Positions 1-6,790 are shown, numbered from the stretch's first letter. The stretch: 6,934 bases of DNA from Bacteroidales bacterium (GCA_031279795.1 JAITHZ010000032.1:1-6934), one strand, 5' to 3'. The notes: generated from the letters alone by a model not told the origin. Translations and numbers: made by a program.

Positions 1-626
1 TTCCGATACTTGGACGGTGGATAAGAAACTGTTCGGAAAAAGAAATCCTTGCTTTCCTTGCTGTCTGGTTTGTCACATTATTCTTAAGGAACGACTACAT
101 GATAAGTAAATTTGGCAAGTGGCTTTTCCCCAGTATGGAATTGTCTGTTTTTACGGGTTTTGTTGGTTATCTGGTATTAGGCTATTATTTGAAGATCAAA
201 TCTTTTGCGAAAATAAAATACTTAAAAATACTGTTGGCGCTGTTGTTTATCGTGGCTGTTGCGCTGTCTGCTGCGGGAACTTTTATTGTTTCCACGAAAA
301 TGCATGCAGTGAACGAGTTGTTTGTTCGCTATCTGACTCCTGCCGTACTGTTTAGCTCAATTGCAGTATTTGTCTGCGTAAAGCATTGCAGTTGGGCTGG
401 AAAACTTTCAACAGCAGGAAATATTATCAATAAATACAGTTATGGCATTTTTCTGGTTCATATTCTTGTACTGGATACCATGATCCGATATGGATTACCT
501 GCCTGTTTCGATGGTATATGGCTTGTTGCAGGTTTGCCGCTGTCTGTTGCAATGTGTCTGGTCGCATCCTTGCTTCTTGTTTTTGCTATCAGCAAACTGC
601 CGTTGGGAAAATATGTTACACACTAA
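1..626 (+). CDS. Acyltransferase family 3 membrane protein, 3' part only
   Basis: The reading frame is open from base 3, so the gene begins to the left of the window; 207 residues are visible. They contain about six hydrophobic segments. The C-terminal stretch NKYSYGIFLVHILVLD is the kind of sequence seen near the end of acyltransferase-3 (OafA/WecH-like) integral membrane proteins. Members of that family move acetyl or other acyl groups across or within the inner membrane onto surface polysaccharides, peptidoglycan or small molecules. The N-terminal part, where the conserved His and Arg residues of the family lie, is outside the window, so activity cannot be judged and the acceptor is unknown. 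The internal ATG at 99 is not the real start, because similar hydrophobic coding sequence continues upstream of it. The stop codon (624-626) overlaps the start of the downstream regulator gene. Family assignment is fairly secure; substrate is not. Confidence 0.82.
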   Translation, partial: PILGRWIRNCSEKEILAFLAVWFVTLFLRNDYMISKFGKWLFPSMELSVFTGFVGYLVLGYYLKIKSFAKIKYLKILLALLFIVAVALSAAGTFIVSTKMHAVNELFVRYLTPAVLFSSIAVFVCVKHCSWAGKLSTAGNIINKYSYGIFLVHILVLDTMIRYGLPACFDGIWLVAGLPLSVAMCLVASLLLVFAISKLPLGKYVTH

Positions 627-1521
627 AAAAATTCCCGTGAACAGCAAGCAAAAATCAATATTGAGGGAGGTAACTCCGCTTTCGGATGAAGACTGTTTTA
701 TGATTTTTTATCGCGTAAAACGGGAATTTACATTTCCTGTCCATATCCATAAAGAATTTGAACTGAACTTCATCGAAAATGGCGCTGGAGCACAACGAAT
801 TGTGGGTGACAGTACAGAAGAAATCGAGGATTTGGAACTGACGTTGATTACATCTCCCACGCTAACACACGGGTGGTTTGACCATCACTGCCGTTCGACA
901 GAAATAAAGGAAATCACTATTCAGTTTCACGCCAATTTACTGAACGAACAGTTGTTGAAGAAAAATCAGTTCCGGACAGTAAAAGAGATGTTTGAACGGG
1001 CTGCTTACGGACTCACGTTTCCCATAGAAACGATTCGGCAGGTGAAAGACGCCATTTATTCGCTCGTATCAGACAAAGGCGCTCATTCGGTACTCAAACT
1101 GTTCGGTATTCTGTACGACCTTTCGCAGGCGAAGTCGCGCATTCTGTCAAGTCAGGCTTTTGCAGAAAATATCCAGCATTACGACAGCCGTCGCATCGAA
1201 CGCGCCTACACGCACATGCTCCAGCATTTCAACGAAAACATTCGCCTTGCCAATGTTGCTGCTCTCGTCGGAATGACGGAGGTATCGTTCAGCCGATTCC
1301 TCAAACAGCGCACCGGTCGGAACTTCGTCGACTTGCTGAACGACATTCGTATCGGACACGCTTCCAGAATGCTGGTTGATACAACCCACAGCATTTCTGA
1401 AATTGCTGCTGCCTGCGGGTTTAATAACCTGTCGAATTTCAACCGCATTTTTAAAAAAAAGAAACAGTGTGTTCCTCGCGAATTTCGAGAAAACTACAAA
1501 GAAACAAAACTGTTTCTGTGA
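613..1521 (+). CDS. AraC/XylS-family transcriptional regulator
   Basis: This 302-residue protein has the usual AraC-family layout. An N-terminal cupin-like sensing domain (about residues 25-105) includes FPVHIHKEFELNFIENGAG, typical of Bacteroidota AraC regulators. A linker follows, then two helix-turn-helix units. The first is near 211-236 (RLANVAALVGMTEVSFSRFL) and the second near 260-292 (ISEIAAACGFNNLSNFNRIF followed by CVPREFR). In the second unit the position just before CVPREFR is Q where family members most often have G. The frame stays open upstream to 490, but that extension lies inside the acyltransferase gene and encodes an unconvincing cysteine-rich peptide, so ATG 613 is preferred. 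The 14-base overlap with the preceding gene suggests at least some shared transcription. The ligand is unknown. The envelope operon immediately downstream is a plausible target, by position only. Confidence 0.9.
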   Translation: MLHTKKIPVNSKQKSILREVTPLSDEDCFMIFYRVKREFTFPVHIHKEFELNFIENGAGAQRIVGDSTEEIEDLELTLITSPTLTHGWFDHHCRSTEIKEITIQFHANLLNEQLLKKNQFRTVKEMFERAAYGLTFPIETIRQVKDAIYSLVSDKGAHSVLKLFGILYDLSQAKSRILSSQAFAENIQHYDSRRIERAYTHMLQHFNENIRLANVAALVGMTEVSFSRFLKQRTGRNFVDLLNDIRIGHASRMLVDTTHSISEIAAACGFNNLSNFNRIFKKKKQCVPREFRENYKETKLFL

Positions 1522-1575
1522 CGGTTTGTTTCTGTAAAATTTAAATTTTCACGAAAATATTATGACAGAAACAAA
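1511..1575. promoter_or_regulatory. Candidate operator: TGTTTCTGT direct and inverted repeats
   Basis: TGTTTCTGT occurs at 1511-1519 and again at 1527-1535, a direct repeat with 16-base spacing; the first copy forms the last codons of the regulator gene. The second copy is part of TTTGTTTCTGT (1525-1535), which has a perfect inverted partner ACAGAAACAAA at 1565-1575. A further partial copy, AGAAACAAA, is at 1500-1508. Between the inverted arms is the perfect AT-only palindrome AAAATTTAAATTTT (1536-1549). The right arm ends seven bases before a -7-like box, so a bound protein there could affect transcription. The 29-base loop makes a simple terminator unlikely. The binding protein is unknown; the AraC-type regulator next to it is the obvious candidate, although that family more often uses direct repeats spaced about two helical turns apart. 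Confidence 0.5.
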
Positions 1576-1582
1576 TTCTTTG

Positions 1583-1590
1583 TATCTTTG
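1583..1590 (+). promoter_or_regulatory. Candidate -7 promoter box (TATCTTTG)
   Basis: TATCTTTG matches the Bacteroidota -7 consensus TAnnTTTG exactly. It lies 37 bases before the ATG at 1628, giving a predicted leader of roughly 30 bases. No clear -33 TTTG element is found 19-21 bases upstream, where the right arm of the inverted repeat and ATTATGA sit instead. A weak -33 element is compatible with an activator-dependent promoter, but that is inference. Confidence 0.5.
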
Positions 1591-1627
1591 TACGGTTTTT
1601 CAGGATTCGGTTTCAAGATAATAATGT

Positions 1628-2698
1628 ATGAAAAAAATAGTATTTATATTTATTACCGGACTGTTATTCGTGGTATTAGTGGCTCAAGCACAAATGATCG
1701 AAGCAATAAAACTCTCTGCAACAAAAGGGAATGAATATGGATTGACTTATTCACTGCCGAATACTTTATTGATAATTGATATCCAGGCAACAAAAGTAAC
1801 ACAAAAAGCCGGACGCTTCAGCCAGTACGCAGAACGTTATTTGGGGACGCAGGATGTGGTGCTGGCCGACAAGGAATACTGGACGCTTGACAAAGTGGAT
1901 GTTTGGGCAAAAGGCGTTGCAGACAAGGAAAAGACATACATCATTAAACTCAAGTCGGATATTACACCTTATATATACGTAACAGAGGATGGATTTTTAT
2001 GTTCGATCAACACAGAGCCGGACTATTCGCTGATAGACAGAGCCAAACTAACGTTAGCTCCGTCAGTGCACACAGAAAAGGCAAATGCCAATTCGGCAAT
2101 AACAGAAGAATTTTTGATGGCCAGTTCAACAGGGAAGATGGCTGAAATTGCAGCCAAACAGATTTATCGCATTCGCGAAAGCCGGATGAATATTCTGACA
2201 GGCGAAGCAGATAAAATTCCAGGAGACGCCGAATCGCTAAAGTTGATTATCGGGCAATTAGATGTACAGGAACAGATCCTCACCGAAATGTTTACCGGCT
2301 CTACAACAAAAGAAATCAGTATTCGCTCATATACATATTTGCCTGAAGATGATGTAACTAATCATATAGTCTGCCGTTTTTCCAAATTGCTCGGACCAGT
2401 GGATAAAAATGATTTGAGCGGTTCGCCGCTGTTTTTGTCGTTACGTAATACAACGACACTTGATTTACCAAAATTGAACGAATTCAACAAAAATAAAAAA
2501 GGCATCATGTATACAGTAGCAGGCGACGTGAAGGTGAAAATCACCTTTTCCGACAAAACACTGTTTGAAAACAGCATAAAAATTTCGCAATTTGGAGCGA
2601 TAGCCGTATTGCCCTCATCTATTTTCGAAAACAAGAAAAAGCCAGCTAAAGCGATTTTTTATCCGAATTTGGGGATAGTGAAAGAAATAATACAATAG
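1628..2698 (+). CDS. DUF4831 family exported protein
   Basis: This 356-residue protein starts with a signal peptide (about residues 1-22: basic MKK, long hydrophobic core, AQAQ cleavage region). It is therefore expected in the periplasm or outer envelope. The mature part begins with a beta-rich stretch including AERYLG (68-73) and continues through TEDGFLCSINTEP (119-131). A helical segment follows at about 160-224 (EEFLMASSTGKMAEIAAKQIYRIRES onward), then a second beta-rich part to the C terminus. This order and these phrases match what I know of DUF4831 proteins, a Bacteroidota family of unknown function and similar length. I recognised it from memory, not by a search. No catalytic motif is evident. 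The ATG at 1624 is in another frame. The barrel gene begins 37 bases after its stop, so the two are probably co-transcribed. Confidence 0.8.
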   Translation: MKKIVFIFITGLLFVVLVAQAQMIEAIKLSATKGNEYGLTYSLPNTLLIIDIQATKVTQKAGRFSQYAERYLGTQDVVLADKEYWTLDKVDVWAKGVADKEKTYIIKLKSDITPYIYVTEDGFLCSINTEPDYSLIDRAKLTLAPSVHTEKANANSAITEEFLMASSTGKMAEIAAKQIYRIRESRMNILTGEADKIPGDAESLKLIIGQLDVQEQILTEMFTGSTTKEISIRSYTYLPEDDVTNHIVCRFSKLLGPVDKNDLSGSPLFLSLRNTTTLDLPKLNEFNKNKKGIMYTVAGDVKVKITFSDKTLFENSIKISQFGAIAVLPSSIFENKKKPAKAIFYPNLGIVKEIIQ

Positions 2699-2735
2699 TA
2701 TATCAACCATACATTAATTTTAAATATTTTTAGAT

Positions 2736-3347
2736 ATGAAGAAACTATCAGTTTTCGTAGTAGCGCTGACGCTGAGCGTTGGCATGGCACAAGCGCAGTT
2801 TGGTATCAAATTTGGCGCCAGAGCAGGTCTTAATGTAAATAGCCTGTCATACAGTTGGGATGATGTCAAATCAGAAAATCTTATTGGTTTTCAGATTGGG
2901 CCGGTTTTGGATGTGAGTATTTTAGGTTTTGGAGTGGAAGCAGGCATTCTGTACAATCAGAAAGGTGGAAAGTTTAAATTTGGCAATGAAAGCATGGATC
3001 TTCGCAACAGCTACCTTGACATTCCCATCAATTTGAAGTATTCGCTGGGATTGGGAGGAATCGGAGTTTACGCGGCCATTGGCCCTAATTTTTCTTTAGC
3101 ATTAGACGGCAAAAATTTCGGAGAAGTCTTGGGTGCAGCTGAAGAATTAAAAGAAGGAAATGTGAAAAATTTTGAAGTCGGGTTGAACTTTGGCGCTGGC
3201 GTAAAAATATCGAAAATCGGTATCGGCGTGCAATATGGTTTAGGCTTGTCTGATGTTTACAAGTACCCAATGCAGGCAGTAGGACTGGCGAAAGATCTTA
3301 CAGCAAAAAATCGCACCATTGCGGTTTTATTGACGTATTACTTTTAA
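2736..3347 (+). CDS. PorT-type outer-membrane beta-barrel protein
   Basis: The 203-residue product has a signal peptide (1-20, ending AQA before QF). The rest is a run of alternating polar and hydrophobic strands rich in glycine and aromatic residues, such as FGIKFGARAGLNVNS, IGFQIGPVLDVSI and GFGVEAGILYNQKG. It ends in LLTYYF; a C-terminal aromatic residue is usual for outer-membrane barrels. These features fit the PorT / outer-membrane beta-barrel family, probably with eight to ten strands. Such proteins are common in Bacteroidota and mostly have no assigned function; nothing here ties it to the type IX secretion PorT itself. It follows the DUF4831 gene by 37 bases with no clear promoter in the gap, and a hairpin terminator lies just downstream. 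It is probably the last gene of a two-gene operon. Confidence 0.82.
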   Translation: MKKLSVFVVALTLSVGMAQAQFGIKFGARAGLNVNSLSYSWDDVKSENLIGFQIGPVLDVSILGFGVEAGILYNQKGGKFKFGNESMDLRNSYLDIPINLKYSLGLGGIGVYAAIGPNFSLALDGKNFGEVLGAAEELKEGNVKNFEVGLNFGAGVKISKIGIGVQYGLGLSDVYKYPMQAVGLAKDLTAKNRTIAVLLTYYF

Positions 3348-3360
3348 TTTTACATACTTG

Positions 3361-3376
3361 TTGTTTTATTGTTTTA
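3361..3376. repeat. Two tandem copies of TTGTTTTA
   Basis: A perfect 8-base unit is repeated twice between the barrel stop codon and the terminator hairpin. It is short and T-rich and may simply be replication slippage in an AT-rich spacer. Confidence 0.5.
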
Positions 3377-3382
3377 TTGCAG

Positions 3383-3416
3383 AGCAGGTAGCCTGAAAAG
3401 GTTTACCTGCTTTGTT
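3383..3416 (+). terminator. Hairpin terminator of the DUF4831/barrel operon
   Basis: AGCAGGTA (3383-3390) pairs perfectly with TACCTGCT (3404-3411). An inner CCT/AGG pairing around a GAAA loop extends the stem, and a short T-rich tail (TTTGTTT) follows. It lies 36 bases after the barrel stop codon. On the opposite strand the hairpin is not followed by T residues, so it serves the plus strand better, although it could also slow transcription arriving from the convergent minus-strand gene. Confidence 0.72.
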
Positions 3417-3432
3417 TGGATTTATTCCTAAG

Positions 3433-4755
3433 TTATTTGTCCACAATTCCCATCGCTATCGTAGATATGAATTCAAGTACGGTAACAAAGGCATTGGTAG
3501 CGGCACTCTCCAGAAAATTCCATTTATAGTACGGGAAACCGATCATTATGCAAATTAGCGTTGTCACCCCGCGCGAGGAGGTTACTAACACATTTAAAAA
3601 TCGGGAAATCAGGGCGCTTGCAGAAGTTATCCATTTGGGTATAATTGCAGAAAGTTCTTTTTCGGGAACAACTAAAAAGATGATACAGGAGGAAATGACC
3701 CAAAGGAAAATCCACCTTCCGTAATCCGTTGCAATGACAAACAGTGGCAATAGGGCAATAAACTGCATGAACAGAAGGCTCGACAAAAGCGAGACGTTAA
3801 ACATCATCGTCGGTTTGCGCCCCAACAGCGTGAAATTCATTTTGTGAATATTCGTCATCACAACGTAAACGGCCGCAAGGATAACAATCCAGGCAATTCC
3901 ACCCATCACCCCAATGTTCCTCACTTTCAACAGATAATATATGGTTAATGACTTGCCAGTTTCCAGCGTCCACGACAGGGCGTCGATTGCTGCCGGAGGA
4001 ATATCGAATCTGCTTTCGTGTACAGGAAACGGCACGGATTCCCATGAGTTCCAGATGGAAAGAGCAATCCGATCGTCGCCATGAAAATAAATTACAGAAA
4101 AGAACACGGCAATTGCAGGCAGCAGTATCAGGCAAGTAATCAATCCCGATTTTATATCGCGCCACAGACTTCGGTTATCGTTCGCGCCATGGTCATTAAA
4201 CAAATATTTATACCGGTGCAAATAAATCAATCCCAAAACAGGGAACGCATAAAAAGCAACCGTTTCATGGGCTAACATGGAAAAGATTAAAAGTAAATTG
4301 ACGAGTACCGGATAAATAAAGGGTTGTTTCTTTAACGAAAAACGCAGCATCAGGATAAAAAGCAACGCCAGCAGGATATCTTTCCTGATGAAGAAATCAT
4401 GAATAATCGGCCCTCCAAGAAAGAAAATAAACGGCAGCACAAACAGCGGCATGCCTTTTTTCAGGAATCCATTCACAAAAAAGGCGACGAACAGCACGTA
4501 GGCAATCAGGCAGACGAGAATGATTGTCCAGTATACGTCGATCTGAAAATACTGATACAGTGTCAGAAGCAATTCGCCCAATATGCCGCGTCTGACAAAA
4601 CCACCCTCGTAATTTATTAAAAATTCCGTTATGTTCCATCCCTCTTTGGGATAGCCTTCAAGTAATTTGACAATCAAGCGGTACAGCAATCCTGCTGTAA
4701 AAAGGACAAAGAATACGCCTACTCCGTGTTCTTTTTTTAGAGAAATATGTTGCAT
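3433..4755 (-). CDS. Polytopic inner-membrane protein of unknown function
   Basis: The 440-residue product has about ten hydrophobic segments spread over its whole length and no separate soluble domain. Charged or polar motifs stand out between the segments. NYEGGFVRRG (48-57) follows the first membrane segment, IRKD is near 123-126, AHET is at 162-165, a long loop lies at about 224-262, and DYGRW is at 344-348. An acidic residue in the first loop plus scattered charged motifs at membrane edges recalls GT-C glycosyltransferases and polysaccharide polymerases, but I cannot assign it to either. The frame could begin at ATG 4803 (16 more residues). The ATG at 4755 is preferred because a promoter-like box lies at 4783-4790, inside the longer version, and the extra residues look untypical. 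The gene converges on the barrel operon and diverges from the surface-protein gene. It appears to be transcribed alone. Confidence 0.72.
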   Translation of the reverse strand: MQHISLKKEHGVGVFFVLFTAGLLYRLIVKLLEGYPKEGWNITEFLINYEGGFVRRGILGELLLTLYQYFQIDVYWTIILVCLIAYVLFVAFFVNGFLKKGMPLFVLPFIFFLGGPIIHDFFIRKDILLALLFILMLRFSLKKQPFIYPVLVNLLLIFSMLAHETVAFYAFPVLGLIYLHRYKYLFNDHGANDNRSLWRDIKSGLITCLILLPAIAVFFSVIYFHGDDRIALSIWNSWESVPFPVHESRFDIPPAAIDALSWTLETGKSLTIYYLLKVRNIGVMGGIAWIVILAAVYVVMTNIHKMNFTLLGRKPTMMFNVSLLSSLLFMQFIALLPLFVIATDYGRWIFLWVISSCIIFLVVPEKELSAIIPKWITSASALISRFLNVLVTSSRGVTTLICIMIGFPYYKWNFLESAATNAFVTVLEFISTIAMGIVDK

Positions 4756-4782
4756 AAGAACTAATATAAAACAATCCGGATG

Positions 4783-4790
4783 CAAAGCTA
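4783..4790 (-). promoter_or_regulatory. Candidate -7 promoter box for the membrane protein gene
   Basis: Read on the minus strand this is TAGCTTTG, an exact match to the Bacteroidota TAnnTTTG element. Transcription would begin around 4775-4780, giving a leader of about 20-25 bases before the ATG at 4755. A good -33 TTTG at the expected distance is not visible. The box is the main reason for choosing the shorter protein start. Confidence 0.5.
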
Positions 4791-4863
4791 CACAAAAAAA
4801 CAATAAGATCCAGAAGTAGAACTTTCAACTGAAATTGATTCTCATAAAAAATAATAAAAAATA

Positions 4864-4889
4864 CAATTCTGTGAACAAAACAGCAATTG
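4864..4889. promoter_or_regulatory. Dyad in the divergent intergenic region
   Basis: CAATTCTGT (4864-4872) is complementary to ACAGCAATTG (4880-4889) except for one extra base, with a 7-base spacer. A TTTTTGTTTG run follows on the plus strand, which gives it a terminator-like look, but no plus-strand gene lies upstream that would need one. Its place upstream of both divergent promoters fits an operator better. No partner protein can be named. Confidence 0.35.
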
Positions 4890-4891
4890 TT

Positions 4892-4923
4892 TTTGTTTGA
4901 CATGAACGCTTACTATATATTTT
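4892..4923 (+). promoter_or_regulatory. Candidate promoter of the surface protein gene
   Basis: TTTG (4892-4895) is followed after 20 bases by TATATTTT (4916-4923). The spacing agrees with the Bacteroidota -33/-7 arrangement (TTTG, 19-21 bases, TAnnTTTG), and only the last base of the -7 box differs. The predicted leader is about 25-30 bases and is almost entirely A and T, as is usual for translated genes in this phylum. Confidence 0.45.
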
Positions 4924-4954
4924 CATTATTAGTCAATTTTTATATTAAAAATAA

Positions 4955-6742
4955 ATGCAAATGAGAAAAAGAAGTTTCTTTATGTTGAGTTGCTTATGTA
5001 TAAGCAGCTGTATTTATTCTCAATCTATAGGAATAAATACGGAAAATCCAAGTTCACTGACCGATTTGGATATTCAAAATATTGTGAATGGCAACGATAC
5101 CACCTTGCGGGGAATGAAAATACCCCGCATGACGGAGATGCAGCGCGACAAGATGCTGAAATCTCCCGGCGATTCACTGGATGCTAACAGTCTGATGATT
5201 TTCAACATCGACGAAGACTGTTACAACTACTACATGCAGAGCGAAAAGGAGTGGCGCAGTCTTTGCGGTTCACTGGGAAAAGCGGTGTATTCGCTCGATT
5301 GCTCCAAAACGAGTGTAAAAGGCGTTTTCATTGAGCAAAACGAAACGTCGGAGTTGCATTTCGCCGTTATTACGGTGAACGTAACCAAGAAAGGTATCTG
5401 GTCAATGACGGCAATCGCTGATCCCTCGAACGGCTACGCATTTGCAGGCGAGGGAATTTTCTCGAATCTCGGAGTTCAGAGCGTGAGACTTGCAGCGCAG
5501 GGAACGCCGACGGCCGTGAAGACGGATCAGTTTACGCTTCATCCCTCGTCGGGGGCGAACTGTAATTTCAATGTTTCGGTAAAGCCGTTTATTGCCAACT
5601 ATTCACTGCTCTGCGGCACGTCGGCCATCGAAGGAACATACCGGAAGAACGTAGCGCTAACGGCCGCCAACAAGATTGTCGTCAACGTAAATGTAAGCGC
5701 CAAGGGATACTACGAAGTGAGAACGCCGGTCACCAACGGCGTCTGGTTCGAGAGCAGCGGCGTCTTTAACGCCACTGGTGCCAACACAGTCACCCTGTAT
5801 GGATACGGAAGACCGACGGTGAACTTCGACTTTCCGATCACCGTTCAGAGCAACTCGCCAGACGGCAACGGCACGTGCAGCGTCACAGTTCCCGTTCAGC
5901 TCCCGCCGATGACATATGCCATAATCGGCGACAGCGATTATTCGTGGAACTGTACTTACCGAAAAAATTCTCTTCTCAACACCAAGCAGGCTTTTTCACC
6001 AACAGGCATTGTGAGGATCAATAATTTCACAGAATTGTGGAGAACCACCTCCGAATCCACCGCAATATCGAATCTCAACAATGGCTATAACGGAGTACAG
6101 CCCGATATCGTGCTGTATTTTGCCTACGGACTTGCTCCTACCACATCACTGTCGACGGCGCTTGCAAATTATGTAAACAAGGGCGGTGTGCTGATCTACG
6201 GTTCATACGATAATACTGCCACGCAGGTAACCAATCTGATTAACGGAATATTCGGTTCAAGCTCCTGGGGAAGCGCCACCCAGATGTCGACGGATGATTA
6301 CAGCTATCTGATCAATACCCTTCCAAATGTTTCGATTGTAAACGGGCCGTTTGGAAATCTTTCGGGAAAATACTGGGGCGAAGATAATTTCGGTTCAGTA
6401 TATATTACGCAACTGCCTCCGGGGTCGACGCAAATCTGCTCGGCTTACAACCCCAACACCCATAAAAATATACATCCCGACGCTTCAATTATATGGTACA
6501 ACGACAAGAAAAATTTCATGTACTTTGGCGACAGTTGCGCCGCGGCTTGGGACAGTAGTAGCAGCAATGACGGATGGCCTTCGATTTACAACCAGTCGAC
6601 GGGCTTGCCCAAAAACAAAAAGTATGGACGTTATGCCACCACAACCAAAGGCGAAGTCTATGTCCACAATGCAGCCCTTGAGTTGAATGCCGTAGCCTGG
6701 GCTATTTATCGAGCCGCAACCTCCGGCATCAATGGTCTTTAA
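4955..6742 (+). CDS. Large secreted surface protein: head module, two repeats, amidotransferase-like domain
   Basis: The 595-residue product begins with a signal peptide (about 1-24, ending YSQS before IGINTE). Residues 25-105 form the module found at the start of many Bacteroidota surface proteins (GINTENPSSLTDLDI, RGMKIPRMTEMQRD, DEDCYNYY, EWRSLCG). Two related beta-rich repeats follow at about 115-212 and 218-318. They share C-x(5)-[KE]-G, VNV-x-KG, NG, G-x-F and VTL/VRL-G-x-PT landmarks. Residues 319-595 start MTYAIIGDSDYSWN and contain PDIVLYFAYG, NYVNKGGVLIYGSYDN, FMYFGDS and ALELNAVAWAI. This resembles the class-I glutamine amidotransferase-like fold, but there is no G-x-C-x-G nucleophile elbow, so it is probably non-catalytic. 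No type IX sorting domain is seen at the C terminus. ATG 4961 is an equally possible start. Role unknown; adhesion or surface binding is a guess. Confidence 0.8.
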   Translation: MQMRKRSFFMLSCLCISSCIYSQSIGINTENPSSLTDLDIQNIVNGNDTTLRGMKIPRMTEMQRDKMLKSPGDSLDANSLMIFNIDEDCYNYYMQSEKEWRSLCGSLGKAVYSLDCSKTSVKGVFIEQNETSELHFAVITVNVTKKGIWSMTAIADPSNGYAFAGEGIFSNLGVQSVRLAAQGTPTAVKTDQFTLHPSSGANCNFNVSVKPFIANYSLLCGTSAIEGTYRKNVALTAANKIVVNVNVSAKGYYEVRTPVTNGVWFESSGVFNATGANTVTLYGYGRPTVNFDFPITVQSNSPDGNGTCSVTVPVQLPPMTYAIIGDSDYSWNCTYRKNSLLNTKQAFSPTGIVRINNFTELWRTTSESTAISNLNNGYNGVQPDIVLYFAYGLAPTTSLSTALANYVNKGGVLIYGSYDNTATQVTNLINGIFGSSSWGSATQMSTDDYSYLINTLPNVSIVNGPFGNLSGKYWGEDNFGSVYITQLPPGSTQICSAYNPNTHKNIHPDASIIWYNDKKNFMYFGDSCAAAWDSSSSNDGWPSIYNQSTGLPKNKKYGRYATTTKGEVYVHNAALELNAVAWAIYRAATSGINGL

Positions 6743-6751
6743 TTATTAATT

Positions 6752-6769
6752 AATTACGAATTATGAATT
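6752..6769. repeat. AT-rich microrepeat AATTACG / AATTATG / AATT
   Basis: Two nearly identical 7-base units and a partial third stand just after the surface-protein stop codon, within an almost pure A/T stretch. Runs of this type are frequent between genes in Bacteroidales. Nothing indicates a function. Confidence 0.4.
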
Positions 6770-6790
6770 TCCGAAACTATTCTATTTTTC

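Noticed and set aside
490..612. N-terminal extension of the AraC regulator reading frame
   Set aside because: It lies entirely within the acyltransferase coding sequence, encodes a cysteine-rich peptide unlike the family, and the cupin domain is complete from ATG 613.
1453..1460. Run of eight A preceded by five T in the regulator gene, a possible slippage or frameshift site
   Set aside because: The frame continues through the second helix-turn-helix with normal family sequence on both sides, so no frameshift is needed.
1500..1517. AGAAAC / GTTTCT hairpin as a terminator for the regulator gene
   Set aside because: The stem is only six A/T-rich pairs, overlaps coding sequence and has no proper T-run after it. 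It is better explained as part of the operator-like array.
4658..4903. Minus-strand open frame of 81 codons spanning the divergent spacer
   Set aside because: It overlaps the membrane protein gene in another frame, crosses both promoter regions and has low-complexity AT-driven content.
4974..5015. Lipobox in the surface protein (cysteines in MLSC or ISSC)
   Set aside because: The first cysteine leaves too short a hydrophobic core, and the second has a cysteine in place of a usual lipobox residue. Cleavage after YSQS fits an ordinary signal peptide better.
6351..6686. Plus-strand open frame of 111 codons inside the surface protein gene
   Set aside because: It is a shadow in a different frame of a well-supported domain, and its Arg/Thr/Pro-rich composition is typical of such shadows.
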